Shown piece after piece: positions 32,467 to 40,913 of a stretch of 42,828 nt of DNA. The position numbers were made by a program, and so were the translations under genes. The notes under the pieces were generated by a model. It was not told where the DNA came from. It saw nothing but the letters and a program-made list of their open reading frames with translations, and did not search any database. Source of the DNA: Granulicella sp. (lineage in GTDB: Bacteria > Acidobacteriota > Terriglobia > Terriglobales > Acidobacteriaceae). Positions within the stretch are counted from its first letter, which is position 1; every line of letters starts with the position of its first letter. The DNA lies in NCBI GenBank assembly GCA_003132145.1, contig PKWU01000026.1:1-42828 (forward strand), read 5' to 3'.

Positions 32467-33879
32467 ATGTCCAAGCAAATGACCATGGGAGTTCTCGTAG
32501 GCAACCGCGGATTCTTCCCCTCGCACCTCGCCACCACCGGCCGGCTGGAGATCATCGCCGCGCTCGAAGCCGCCGGAATCAAGCCCATCGTTCTCACGCC
32601 CGAAGTCACCGCCCACGGCGCGGTCGAGACGTATGAAGACGCCAAAAAATGCGCCGCCCTCTTCAAGTCCCACGCCGCCGCCATCGACGGCCTCATCATC
32701 ACCCTGCCCAACTTCGGCGAAGAGCGCGGCCTGGCCGACGCCATCCGTCTGGCCGACCTGCGCGTCCCCGTCCTCATCCAGGCCACGCCAGACGCGCCCG
32801 CCAAGATGTCCATCACCCATCGCCGCGACAGCTTCTGCGGCAAGATGTCCATCAGCAACAACCTCAAGCAGTACGGCATCCCCTTCTCGTTGACCACGCT
32901 GCACACCGAGGCCCCCGATTCCGCCGAGTTCAAAGCCGACCTCGCATGGTTCGCCGCCGTCTGCCGCGTCGTTCGCGGCCTGAAGAACCTGCGCATCGGC
33001 GCCATCGGCGCGCGCCCCACGGCATTCAACACCGTGCGCTACTCGGAGAAATTGCTGGAGCGCAGCGGCATCACCGTCGAAACGCTCGACCTCAGCGAAG
33101 TCATCGGTCGCATCGGCCACATGAAGGACAACGACGACGCGGCGCAAGCCAAGCTCGCGGCGATCAAAAAATACATCCCCGTCGGCGACACGCCCGAACT
33201 CGCCCTGCTCAAGATGGCCAAGCTCGGCGCGGTCATCGACGCATGGATGAAGGCCAACGCGCTCGACATCTCCGCCGTCCAGTGTTGGACCAGCATCGAG
33301 GAGTATCTCGGCATCGTCCCCTGCACCGTCATGTCCATGATGAGCGAGAACCTCCTCGCCTCGGCCTGCGAGGTCGATGTCCTGGGCACGCTCTCCATGC
33401 ACGCCCTCGCGCTGGCCAGCGAGACGCCCTCCGCCATCCTCGACTGGAACAACAACTACGGCACGGACCCCGACAAGGCCGTCTGCTTCCACTGCTCCAA
33501 CCTTCCCAAACATTTTTTCAACAAGGGCGTGAAGATGGACTATCAACTCATCATCGCGGGCACGGTCGGCAAGGCGAACACCCACGGCACCCTCGATGGA
33601 AAGGTGAAGGCCGGCCCCATGAGCTTCGCCCGCTTCTCCACCGACGACTTCACCGGCCAGATCAAGGGCTACGTCGGCCAGGGCGCATTCACCGACGATC
33701 CGCTCAACACCTTTGGCGGCGCTGGCGTCGTCCAGATCCCCAACATGCAGGAACTCCTCCGCTACATCTGCGAGAACGGCTTCGAACACCACGTCGCCGC
33801 CAGCTTCTCCACCTCCGCCGCCGCCATCCACGAAGCCGCCACCAAGTACCTCAACTGGGCCACCCACTGGCACAAGTAG
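32467..33879 (+). CDS. L-fucose/L-arabinose isomerase-family protein
   Basis: 470 residues. The N-terminal part has the Rossmann-like start MGVLVGNRGFFPSHL, and the family's substrate region shows QCWTSIEEYLGIVPC, CEVDVLGTLSMHALALAS and DWNNNYGTDPDKAVCFHCSN, with conserved Glu, Asp and His that bind Mn2+. It should isomerise an aldose to a ketose (or a related sugar such as sulfoquinovose); the substrate cannot be read from sequence. GGAG lies upstream of the ATG. Probably co-transcribed with the symporter and small membrane protein. Confidence 0.82.
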   Translation: MSKQMTMGVLVGNRGFFPSHLATTGRLEIIAALEAAGIKPIVLTPEVTAHGAVETYEDAKKCAALFKSHAAAIDGLIITLPNFGEERGLADAIRLADLRVPVLIQATPDAPAKMSITHRRDSFCGKMSISNNLKQYGIPFSLTTLHTEAPDSAEFKADLAWFAAVCRVVRGLKNLRIGAIGARPTAFNTVRYSEKLLERSGITVETLDLSEVIGRIGHMKDNDDAAQAKLAAIKKYIPVGDTPELALLKMAKLGAVIDAWMKANALDISAVQCWTSIEEYLGIVPCTVMSMMSENLLASACEVDVLGTLSMHALALASETPSAILDWNNNYGTDPDKAVCFHCSNLPKHFFNKGVKMDYQLIIAGTVGKANTHGTLDGKVKAGPMSFARFSTDDFTGQIKGYVGQGAFTDDPLNTFGGAGVVQIPNMQELLRYICENGFEHHVAASFSTSAAAIHEAATKYLNWATHWHK

Positions 33880-33967
33880 AAGCAGTCGAGTTGCTGCATC
33901 ACAAGGACGGTCAATCACCGAGTAGACTGGTTGACCGCCGCCTCATCCATCTCTCAAGGGTGAACCC

Positions 33968-34081
33968 ATGAACCTCCGTCCGCGCACGTTGCTCTGCGCA
34001 TCCCTCCTGCTCGCCGCCGCCACGCCCGCCCAGACGCCCTCCTCCGGCGCGCTCCCCTTCGCCCGCGCGCAACAGATGTGA
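33968..34081 (+). pseudogene. signal-peptide stub of a truncated secreted protein
   Basis: ATG 33968 opens a clear signal peptide (MNLRPRTLLCASLLLAAA, then TPAQ) followed by only 16 residues and a TGA at 34079-34081. Secreted acidobacterial proteins typically continue for hundreds of residues, so this looks like the 5' end of a gene cut off by deletion or frameshift. Another frame continues open for about 65 codons, but I could not connect it convincingly. Confidence 0.45.
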
Positions 34082-34389
34082 CGGAGATCACAGAACCGCA
34101 CCCTGCGCGGGACTATCGTTTTCCCTCTTGGAGCCAAGCGGAGCAGCATGTGCCCATCGACATGCCGCCGCCACCACGGGGCGGCATGGTATTGTTCGGG
34201 CATTCGCCGCAGCCAGCCCATCCCGCGTTGCAAAATCCCCCAGACTCCGCCATACTTAGGTGTTGGGTCGTGTGAGCTTGGGTCCCGCCTGCTTCTCAGG
34301 TTGCCCCTGCCTTGAACCGCAGGCCGCTCGATTTCATCTCTTCGCCCAATCAAATCGTTGTTGTTTTTGAGAGGATTCCCCTAGTGTTG
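34082..34389. other. non-coding gap before rpsP with a strong hairpin
   Basis: These 308 bases hold no supported gene. A perfect 9-bp hairpin, CATGCCGCC (34161-34169) with GGCGGCATG (34180-34188), lies in the middle. The last 70 bases before rpsP become A+T-rich (TTGTTGTTTTTGAG) and probably carry its promoter and ribosome site. I saw no SRP RNA or other known RNA in it. Confidence 0.5.
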
Positions 34390-34758
34390 ATGATCCGTCT
34401 GGCGCGTGTTGGCGCCCCCAAGCAGCCCCACTACCGCGTCGTTGTCATCGAGAAGGATCGCGCCCGCAACGGCCGTTCCGTCGAAGTCGTCGGCACCTAC
34501 AACCCGCGCACCACCCCCGCCTCGCTCACCCTCAAGCGCGACCGCATCGACTACTGGGTCGGCAATGGAGCCCTGCTCTCGGACCGCGTCGCAAAGCTGG
34601 TTGCCATGCCCGTCGCTGAAGCGGTTGCAGTTCCCGTTGCAGCAGCGGTCGCCGCACCTGCCGCCGAGCCCGCCGCCGCGACTGCCGCTGAGCCGGTCAC
34701 TGAGCCAATCGCCCCGTCCATCGCGGAGCCGGTGGCTGAACCTGTCCCCGCCGCCTAG
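34390..34758 (+). CDS. rpsP: 30S ribosomal protein S16 with extended tail
   Basis: 122 residues starting MIRLARVGAPKQPHYRVVVI, with KDRARNGRSVEVVGTYNP, the diagnostic S16 core, over the first 80 residues. S16 is normally about 80 residues; here a 43-residue Ala/Pro/Glu/Val tail (repeats of AEPV-type units) is added. GTG 34384 is an alternative start closer to GAGAGG. It leads the block rpsP-khpA-rimM-trmD. In many bacteria ffh precedes it; here that place is taken by the truncated secreted gene. Confidence 0.95.
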   Translation: MIRLARVGAPKQPHYRVVVIEKDRARNGRSVEVVGTYNPRTTPASLTLKRDRIDYWVGNGALLSDRVAKLVAMPVAEAVAVPVAAAVAAPAAEPAAATAAEPVTEPIAPSIAEPVAEPVPAA

Positions 34759-35024
34759 TAACTAATTAGTTATCTAGTAACCAGTTTCCAGTGCCAAAAG
34801 ATGTCGTAATCGACAGTTCTTTCGTTTGTTTTCAGCATTCTTCGCGTAGACTTTTTGCATGGCCGCTTTCAACCATGCGGTCTGCGTGTTTCGCTCTGGC
34901 ATCTCTTCCAGGACGCAACACGGGTCTGTACCGGGAGCAGTGGTTCCTGCTCTGACGACCTCAACCAAGATTGAGGCAGTGAGCAGAATCAAACCGGGCA
35001 GCATACTCCCAAGAGGTGTCTGTG

Positions 35025-35348
35025 ATGAACGAAGTTACTCCCGCAACAAACGACCAATCGACCGACAGGATGCGGCAACTCATTCTGGAGATCGTACAGG
35101 CGTTGGTCGACCAACCCGACGCGGTCTCCGTCGAACTGATCGACGACCGCGATGCCACCATCCTGCAAGTCCGCGTCGCGCCCCAGGACATCGGCAAGGT
35201 GATCGGCAAACAGGGCCGCACCGCGCGCTCCCTGCGCACCATCCTCGGCGCCGCCAGCATGAAGCTGCACCACCGCTTCTCGCTCGACATCATTGAGGTT
35301 GACGACGAGGACGACCTTGAGGATGACCAGCAGCCAGAGTCAAACTAA
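35025..35348 (+). CDS. khpA: KH-domain RNA-binding protein KhpA
   Basis: 107 residues from the ATG at 35025, which has AGAGG eight bases upstream. The type II KH core shows VRVAPQDIGKVIGKQGRTAR, with the invariant GKxIGKxGR loop that contacts RNA. The C-terminus is acidic (DDEDDLEDDQQPE). KhpA pairs with KhpB in many bacteria and affects translation or cell-wall growth through RNA binding; khpB is not in the window. Its position between rpsP and rimM is the usual one. A 266-bp non-coding gap separates it from rpsP, unusually long for this operon. Confidence 0.93.
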   Translation: MNEVTPATNDQSTDRMRQLILEIVQALVDQPDAVSVELIDDRDATILQVRVAPQDIGKVIGKQGRTARSLRTILGAASMKLHHRFSLDIIEVDDEDDLEDDQQPESN

Positions 35349-35405
35349 CCCCGGCCGACTCCGGTTCAGTTCGCCTCCGCCACGAACGGTCCGCCGCAAG
35401 GTAAC

Positions 35406-36047
35406 ATGATCCCCATGGATTCCGCCGCGAAATGGATCGTGCTGGCCCGCATCCTCCGGCCCCAGGGACGCAGCGGAGAGGTGCTTGCCGACCTCTTCAC
35501 CGACTTCCCCGACCGTTTCGACAGCCAACCCCGCGTCCGTCTCGCCCCGCTAGGTTTCTGTGATTCCCCCGCCGCAGCGGCCCTCGAACCAACCCCTCCA
35601 CTCCAGATTGCCGAGGTCGCATCATTCTGGCTTCCCGTCGGCCGCAACGCAGGCCGCATCGTCCTCCGCTTCGCCGGGTTCGACTCTATCGAACAGGCCG
35701 AGCAGCTCGCTGGCTTTGAAGTTCTAGTCCCTCTCGCCGAGCGCACGCCCCTGGCTGACGGCGCAGCCTACATCTCCGACCTCGTCGGCTGCACCGTCTA
35801 CGACCGCGACCGTCCCCTCGGCACCGTCTCCAGCATCGACTTCCCCACCACTCCCGACGGAGCGCGCCGCCTCGACGCAGCCGCCCCACTGCTCGTCCTC
35901 GCCACCCCCACCGGCGACCAGATCCTCATCCCCTTCGCACGAGCCTTCCTCATCGCCCTCGACCCTGCCGCAAAGTCCATCCGCATGGCCCTCCCCGAAG
36001 GCCTCGCCGAACTCAACCTCCAACCCAATCGCGTCCCCGCCAAATGA
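35406..36047 (+). CDS. rimM: 16S rRNA maturation factor RimM
   Basis: 213 residues. The N-terminal beta-barrel starts [24 protein letters not shown], the classical RimM opening (G-x-x-G-E-V), and the C-terminal PRC-barrel contains [20 protein letters not shown] and [14 protein letters not shown]. It aids maturation of the 30S head domain near S19. The ATG 35406 has AAGG upstream. Its stop overlaps the trmD start by four bases (ATGA). Some 15-20 residues of Pro/Ala-rich loop near residue 55 are extra. Confidence 0.94.
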   Translation: MIPMDSAAKWIVLARILRPQGRSGEVLADLFTDFPDRFDSQPRVRLAPLGFCDSPAAAALEPTPPLQIAEVASFWLPVGRNAGRIVLRFAGFDSIEQAEQLAGFEVLVPLAERTPLADGAAYISDLVGCTVYDRDRPLGTVSSIDFPTTPDGARRLDAAAPLLVLATPTGDQILIPFARAFLIALDPAAKSIRMALPEGLAELNLQPNRVPAK

Positions 36048-36976
36048 CCATGCGCTTCGACATCCTCACCATCTTCCCCAACTTCTTCTCCAGCCCGCTC
36101 GATTACGGAATCCTCAGCCGGGCCATCGCCACCGGCATGGTCCAGGTCGCAACCCACGACCTCCGCGACTTCACCCACGACCGCCATCGCACCGTGGACG
36201 ACCGTCCCTTCGGCGGCGGCGAGGGCATGGTCCTCAAGCCCCAGCCCATCTTCGAGTGCATCGAGTCGCTGGGCGCGGCGTCCAACCCAAGCAATACCAT
36301 TGAATTATGCAATGAGCAACATATAAATCAAATAGATAAAAGTGGAACTGAATGTAATAAATCAATAACTGGAATCGCACCCAAGTTCACCCGCGATCTC
36401 ACCCGCCAGTCCGTAATCCTGCTCTCCGCGCAGGGAAAGCCCTTCACCCAGGCCACGGCGCGCCGCCTCGCCACCCTCGACCGCGTCGTCCTCATCTGCG
36501 GCCGCTACGAGGGCGTGGACGAGCGTGTCTCCGACCTCCTCGCCGACCAGGAGCTCTCCATCGGCGACTACGTCCTCAGCGGCGGAGAGCTGGCCGCCGC
36601 CGTCGTCATCGACGCAGTCGTCCGTCTCCTCCCCGGCGTCCTCGGCCACGAAGACTCCAGCCGCTACGAGAGCTTCGGCATCGCCGACATCCAGCCCGGC
36701 GACCCTGCCGACGGCAAGACCGCAGACGGCGTTCCCCGCTCCACCCACGGGGCTGGTGGAATTTTGGATTACCCCCACTACACCCGCCCCGCCGACTTCC
36801 GAGGCACCTCCATCCCCGAAGTCCTCGCCGCAGGCGACCACGCCTCCATCCGCCGCTGGCGCCGCCAGATGGCCCTCGCCAAGACCCTGCGCAACCGCCC
36901 CGACCTCCTCGCCCACGCCCCCCTCACCCCCGAGGACCGCGAGGTCCTGGCAAGCCTGGGTCACAAGTTCCTTTGA
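36044..36976 (+). CDS. trmD: tRNA (guanine37-N1)-methyltransferase with A+T-rich insertion
   Basis: 310 residues against about 245 usually. SPOUT-fold motifs are intact: [35 protein letters not shown] (the knot), [21 protein letters not shown] and [14 protein letters not shown]. It uses S-adenosylmethionine to make m1G37 in tRNAs with G36G37. Between ECIESLG (about 80) and VILLSAQG lies an extra segment of about 45 residues. Its middle (bases about 36291-36375) is only about a quarter to 30% G+C by my count, in a gene that is otherwise far richer. A second extra loop of about 18 residues ([15 protein letters not shown]) precedes LDYPHYTRP. Function is probably retained. Confidence 0.94.
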   Translation: MTMRFDILTIFPNFFSSPLDYGILSRAIATGMVQVATHDLRDFTHDRHRTVDDRPFGGGEGMVLKPQPIFECIESLGAASNPSNTIELCNEQHINQIDKSGTECNKSITGIAPKFTRDLTRQSVILLSAQGKPFTQATARRLATLDRVVLICGRYEGVDERVSDLLADQELSIGDYVLSGGELAAAVVIDAVVRLLPGVLGHEDSSRYESFGIADIQPGDPADGKTADGVPRSTHGAGGILDYPHYTRPADFRGTSIPEVLAAGDHASIRRWRRQMALAKTLRNRPDLLAHAPLTPEDREVLASLGHKFL

Positions 36977-37014
36977 ACGCCCAGCCCTCGCAAGCGTCAT
37001 AGCTTCGGGCTGAG

Positions 37015-37791
37015 CTACCGACCGGTCTGAGGCAGTTTGAAGTCGACGCCCGCCTCGCGATTCGCCTTCTCCGTGGCCGCAAGATCGAGGTCCGCCACCG
37101 GAATCTCGCGGTGGTGCGCGTCCGTCACATAGACGGCGGTGCGGGTCAGGATGTAGTTGTGAATCTGCTCCGACGGACGCCCGTCCTTGAAGACAAGCGT
37201 CACGGCATCCGAGTCGTACAGCGTCGGCTCCACGGTCGATGGCTGCGCGGGCTCTTCCTGAACTGGCTGGTCCTGCGCCGCTGGCTGATTGTCGTAGCTC
37301 TGGGCATCTGGTCCCGAGACGTTTGCGGAGTTGTCGTTTGCGGAGTCGTCGTAGTAAGCGCCGCCATCGGGATACCACGGGGTTCCGTAGTTCAGCCATC
37401 CGTACTGCAGCGGCCCAGGATAGAGATACGGGATGCCGGCTCGACGCCCCGCGCGTGAGCCGACTCGACCACGGTTGTCGAAGGTCGGATGCCCACTTCT
37501 GACTTCGGAACCGATATAGTTCGCGGCAGCAGCGCCTCTGCCGGGAGCAAGCACCCGCGCCACTGGCCTGTTTCGCTGCACAGCAGAAGCGCCAGCATAG
37601 CGTGAGCGGCCTGCCTGAAAGCTCCCGCCGTGTGCGGCAAAGGTTGCATGGCCTGAAAACCCACCACGGCCCCCCGCAAAACCTCCGCCGCGCCCGCCCG
37701 CAGCGCCTCCGCCGCGACCGCCCCCACGTTGCGCGCAGACAGGAGCGGCAACAGCGATGAGGAACAGCGCAACTGCGAAGAACCGCCTCAT
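37015..37791 (-). CDS. secreted glycine-rich protein
   Basis: 258 residues. Signal peptide MRRFFAVALFLIAVAAPVCA, then a Gly/Arg/Ala-rich segment to about residue 55 (RGGGRGGGAAGGRGGGF), a Tyr/Pro/Gly middle, an Asp/Gln/Pro linker, and a C-terminal globular part containing VTLVFKDGRPSEQIHNYILT and ADLDLAAT. The C-terminal domain with 'FKDGR..Q..NY..T...' is a recurrent acidobacterial motif of unknown role. It is transcribed against trmD and rplS and so interrupts the usual trmD-rplS operon. Confidence 0.78.
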   Translation of the reverse strand: MRRFFAVALFLIAVAAPVCAQRGGGRGGGAAGGRGGGFAGGRGGFSGHATFAAHGGSFQAGRSRYAGASAVQRNRPVARVLAPGRGAAAANYIGSEVRSGHPTFDNRGRVGSRAGRRAGIPYLYPGPLQYGWLNYGTPWYPDGGAYYDDSANDNSANVSGPDAQSYDNQPAAQDQPVQEEPAQPSTVEPTLYDSDAVTLVFKDGRPSEQIHNYILTRTAVYVTDAHHREIPVADLDLAATEKANREAGVDFKLPQTGR

Positions 37792-37859
37792 GGACGTATT
37801 CTACGCCTGTTCTGTTCGCAGAAGCAGTAATCCCCGCCGCGCAGTATCATCTCTGCATC

Positions 37860-38629
37860 ATGTTGAACACTCTGACAATGCTCGCTGTGTTCTTGACCGA
37901 CGCCCAGCAATCCATAATGGTCGACAAGCTGCCCCCTGTGTCGATAACAAGGGATTGTTTTGACCGGATAGCCCTAATTTCAAGTGTCCTGCTTACTATT
38001 GCAGGCTTCATCGGCATCTTCCTTGCATGGAAAACCGTATCAGCGACTAAGAAGGCAGCAGAAGCGCTCTACTCAATGCTCAGGCTGTCATCAATGCCGA
38101 ACGGGCTTGGATTGTCGTAACGGTCGTGCGTGAATTTGATCCAACCCCAGGAGTACATGAAGGTGTTGGGGATCACAATCTCCGCGTGTTGAAGTCTTCT
38201 ATGGCCAATATAGACGGCCAGCCAACCTTCGTTATCTCCTGCGTGAATCAAGGAAGAACCCCAGCTAAGATTGTTGGAGGCCACTTCGCCCATTGCTATA
38301 TCGACCTTCCCGATAATCTGCCTGTTCCAATAAGCTACTCCGGGCCGATTTTTCTCCCCGATCCGACCTTTATTGCGAATGGAGATAGCTTCAGAATCCA
38401 TCCCGGCTTCAAACCGGACTTCATGCTGGAACGGGACAAGAAGCAGGTATCGGTAGGCTTCGTTGCGGAGTTCCTGATTTTTTATGGGCGGATTATCTAC
38501 GAGGACGTTTTTTCCCTGCCCGATGGCAGCAAAAGTACGCACGAGACGCGATGGTGCTTTGCATATCGTTCCGGCGAGGAAAACCCTTTCAGTGCTTGCG
38601 GCCCATCCGGGTACACAGGCCACACATAG
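37860..38629 (+). pseudogene. membrane-protein gene with a frameshift near 38075
   Basis: The first frame (from ATG 37860) encodes a short lead, one membrane helix (IALISSVLLTIAGFIGIFLAW) and KTVSATKKAAEA. It then runs into a stop at 38118. One base over, the continuing frame reads LLNAQAVINAERAWIVVTVV followed by REFDPTPGVHEG and 150 more residues to 38629. The joined product (helix, KxAAEALLNAQAVINAERAWI, then a beta domain with NQGRTPAKI) matches the layout of a common single-helix protein family. A one-base loss around 38065-38080 would explain it. A sequencing error is possible. G+C is lower than in adjacent genes. Confidence 0.72.
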
Positions 38630-38747
38630 CCCCAACGCTAATAACGCCAGAAAGAAAATTCGGACATTACCCGATTGCTCCATTCGTAGTCCATTTGGCC
38701 CGTTTTCGTGTAAACTAAGGATTCGAGTCTCGAACAGGAAAGCATCC

Positions 38748-39104
38748 ATGTCTATCAATCCGATTATGCAGAAGCTGGCCGCCAAACTTGAGCGGACCGA
38801 CCACCCCTCCTTCGGCCCCGGCGACACCGTCCGCGTGCAGGTCAAGATCCGCGAGGGCGAGAAAGAGCGCCTCCAGGCCTTCGAGGGCATGGTGATCGCC
38901 ACCAACAAAGGCCCGCAGGCCACCTTCACCGTGCGCAAGATGAGCTTCGGCCAGGGCGTCGAGCGCATCTTCCCCTACAACTCCAAGGTCGTCGAGCGCA
39001 TCGAGAAGCTGCGCTCCTACGAGGTCCGCCGCTCCAAGCTCTACTACCTCCGCGGTCTGCGCGGCAAGGCTGCCCGTCTGCACGAGGTCGCCCGCGCCTC
39101 CTAA
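38748..39104 (+). CDS. rplS: 50S ribosomal protein L19
   Basis: 118 residues, the usual length. The N-terminal [16 protein letters not shown] is followed by the L19 core: [20 protein letters not shown], then [14 protein letters not shown], and [20 protein letters not shown], then [14 protein letters not shown]19 sits at the 30S-50S interface. The ATG follows AGGAAAG at eight bases. It is normally directly after trmD; here 1.77 kb with two inserted genes intervenes, so it must have its own promoter. The 120-bp upstream gap is A+T-rich and has a small palindrome TTCGAG-T-CTCGAA (about 38722-38734) in the presumed leader. Confidence 0.97.
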   Translation: MSINPIMQKLAAKLERTDHPSFGPGDTVRVQVKIREGEKERLQAFEGMVIATNKGPQATFTVRKMSFGQGVERIFPYNSKVVERIEKLRSYEVRRSKLYYLRGLRGKAARLHEVARAS

Positions 39105-39127
39105 GCATCAGCGAAACTCAATTCACC

Positions 39128-39157
39128 GGCCACGACGGACCCTCGTCGTGGCCTTTT
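39128..39157 (+). terminator. rplS terminator
   Basis: GGCCACGACG (39128-39137) pairs perfectly with CGTCGTGGCC (39144-39153) around a 6-base loop, followed by TTTT (39154-39157). It is 24 bases after the rplS stop. Confidence 0.85.
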
Positions 39158-39161
39158 CATT

Positions 39162-39300
39162 TAGAGCATTTTCACTATTGCTATAGAGAGACAAGAATTG
39201 CATTCCGCAGTGAGACAAGAATTGTCATTCCGCAGCGCAGCGGAGGAATCTGCTTTTGCACGCACTGCGAGACTCCACACCATTACTGAAAACGCTCTGA
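39162..39300. repeat. MITE-like element with terminal inverted repeats, copy 2
   Basis: Begins TTAGAGCATTTTCACTATTG; its last 20 bases, inverted, match at 16 positions. The interior is homologous to the copy at 22627-22755 (ATTGCTATAGAG near one end and CTCCACACCATT near the other). A short GAGACAAGAATTG/CATTCCGCAG unit is doubled here, making it longer. It lies between the rplS terminator and rnhB. Confidence 0.65.
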
Positions 39301-39357
39301 CAACCGTGGCCTTTATACATACAGCCGTGGTCTCTCTTCCGCTGTAATCTTAACCAG

Positions 39358-40056
39358 ATGCCCCGCTCCCCTCGTCGTCCCGTGCGCAGCGTTTCTTCCT
39401 CCGCCGCCAAACAGCGCCTGTTGAAGTCGCTCGTCTGCTCCGACGCGCCCGAACAGTCCCTGCGCCTGCGCGGCTTCCGCCTCATCGCCGGTATAGACGA
39501 GGTGGGCCGCGGCTGTCTCTTCGGCCCCGTCGTCGCCGCCGCCGTCATCCTGCCCGAGTGCGTAGACGCTCTCGCCCTCGCCGGCCTCAAAGACTCCAAG
39601 CAGCTCACCCACCTCCAGCGCGAATCGCTCGACCGCCTCATTCGCTCCACCGCTCTCGCCATCTCCATCGCCGAGATCGACGCCGCCACCATCGACTGCG
39701 TCAACATCTACCAGGCCACGCGCCTCGCCATGCTCTCCGCCGTCCGCGCGCTCGCCATCGCCCCCGACCACCTCCTCATCGACGCCATGCAGCTCGACCA
39801 TCCCTGCCCGCAGACCAAGCTCATCCACGGCGACGCGCTCTCGCTCTCTATCGCCGCCGCATCCGTCGTCGCCAAGGTCCACCGCGACCGCCTCCTCTCT
39901 GCGCTCGACGCAACGCATCCCGGCTACGGCCTCGCCGCGCACAAGGGATACGCCACCGCGCAGCATCTCCGCGCCCTCACCCTCCTCGGCCCCACCCCCC
40001 TCCACCGCCTCTCCTTCGCCCCCGTCAAAGCCGCCGCCAATCAACTCCACCCATGA
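39358..40056 (+). CDS. rnhB: ribonuclease HII
   Basis: 232 residues. The RNase HII signature GIDEVGRG (46-53; Asp47 and Glu48 catalytic) is followed by GPVVAAAVIL and LKDSKQL. The later acidic residues lie in LLIDAMQL (about 142) and the basic/acidic VAKVHRDRLL (about 175-184), with HPGYGLAAHKGYAT near the C-terminus. It nicks RNA-DNA hybrids and single ribonucleotides in DNA. The first 35 residues are an extra basic lead. It follows rplS, as in many bacteria, although a terminator and a MITE-like element now lie between. Confidence 0.95.
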   Translation: MPRSPRRPVRSVSSSAAKQRLLKSLVCSDAPEQSLRLRGFRLIAGIDEVGRGCLFGPVVAAAVILPECVDALALAGLKDSKQLTHLQRESLDRLIRSTALAISIAEIDAATIDCVNIYQATRLAMLSAVRALAIAPDHLLIDAMQLDHPCPQTKLIHGDALSLSIAAASVVAKVHRDRLLSALDATHPGYGLAAHKGYATAQHLRALTLLGPTPLHRLSFAPVKAAANQLHP

Positions 40057-40110
40057 GCAGCACATTCATGTATGGAATATATTGGAGTCGCAACTTTCCA
40101 AGGGAGATTT

Positions 40111-40614
40111 ATGAATCGAACTCATCTACCGATCTGTCTTGTCGTTTCTGCGTCTTTACTGCTTCTGGCAACTTCCACTTTCGCGCAGGATGTCACACCA
40201 GCCACAACCCAGCAGCAAGCCGTAGCCTACACACATGCAGCCGAAGCGGATCCGCTTGGCCCTCAGGCTGATCAGCAACGCAAGGCGGCAATGGCATACG
40301 ACGAGAACGATCACACAAGTCATGTGCTCCTCTGCGCCTCCGTGTTCAATCAGATGAACTCGGTCAAGAGCAGTCATGCGCGCCAGATCGCGCTTCAGAT
40401 GATCATTTCCGCTGCAGCATTTCTCTACGAACATCCCGAAGCCGCGACCGATTCAGGCAAGCAGAATGTCGCCGGCCTCACCGCAGCCCTGAATGTCTAT
40501 GAGAAGTTTCTCGCAGCGGACCCAAAAACCAAGTCCTCGTTCTACGACAACCTGATCAAAAAGCGAGATGCCGGAAAGCTTGAAAAGGAAGTAGCCAACA
40601 TCTGCCCCAAGTAA
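40111..40614 (+). CDS. secreted hypothetical protein
   Basis: 167 residues beginning MNRTHLPICLVVSASLLLLATST, a signal peptide with cleavage near FAQ. AGGGAG lies six bases before the ATG at 40111. The mature part is helical and tetratricopeptide-like in feel: AVAYTHAAEADPLGPQADQQR, YEHPEAATD, NVYEKFLAADPKTK. Acidobacteria carry many such proteins of about 150-180 residues with no known role. It is followed by repeats rather than by another gene. Confidence 0.72.
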   Translation: MNRTHLPICLVVSASLLLLATSTFAQDVTPATTQQQAVAYTHAAEADPLGPQADQQRKAAMAYDENDHTSHVLLCASVFNQMNSVKSSHARQIALQMIISAAAFLYEHPEAATDSGKQNVAGLTAALNVYEKFLAADPKTKSSFYDNLIKKRDAGKLEKEVANICPK

Positions 40615-40676
40615 GGCCGGGTGCTCCATTCATCGCGGCGGGTGGCCCAGATCTGAACCACCACAAAAGTGGGTGC

Positions 40677-40702
40677 CCCACATCTCGATTCTGAGATGTG
40701 GG
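40677..40702. repeat. 10-bp palindromic intergenic repeat, copy 2
   Basis: CCCACATCTC (40677-40686) and GAGATGTGGG (40693-40702) with a 6-base loop, preceded by GTGC as at 13544-13573. A GGTGCTCCATTCATCGCG element is just upstream (about 40620). The gap 40615-41057 otherwise holds only the promoter-terminator unit below and no gene. Confidence 0.6.
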
Positions 40703-40829
40703 TTGTGTCACCAACCCACCCCACTATTTTCTTTCCCCAAAAACCTCAGCAAAATCGCGTGTCAAGCCCCTGCGCGCCCAAAAAATCCCCTAACCCACAC
40801 CGCACCAACCACTTCCCTCCAAAAAATAG

Positions 40830-40913
40830 TTGGCATAGTAGTTTCCCTCAATCTGGTAAAATAGAAGCAGTAGAGAAGACAAGGAAAGCCCCCGGCAGAA
40901 TGCCGGGGTTTTT
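40830..40913 (+). ncRNA. short promoter-terminator unit, possible small RNA
   Basis: TTGGCA (40830-40835) and TAAAAT (40857-40862) resemble a promoter, although the spacing of 21 is long. Within 50 bases comes an intrinsic terminator: CCCCGGCA (40890-40897), loop GAA, TGCCGGGG (40901-40908), TTTTT (40909-40913). The stretch TTCCCTC-N5-GGTAAAAT matches the promoter region at 5183-5203. A transcript of about 45 nt would result, upstream of the IS1595-type transposase, so it might instead insulate or attenuate that gene. Confidence 0.4.

Noticed and set aside
34082-34389. SRP RNA or other housekeeping RNA upstream of rpsP
   Set aside because: The conserved SRP loop sequence is absent on both strands; only one hairpin supports structure.
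34774-35004. Minus-strand 76-codon frame with a signal-like N-terminus between rpsP and khpA
   Set aside because: The hydrophobic start is suggestive, but there is no good ribosome site, the composition is that of the spacer, and it opposes a conserved operon. Not strong enough to list.
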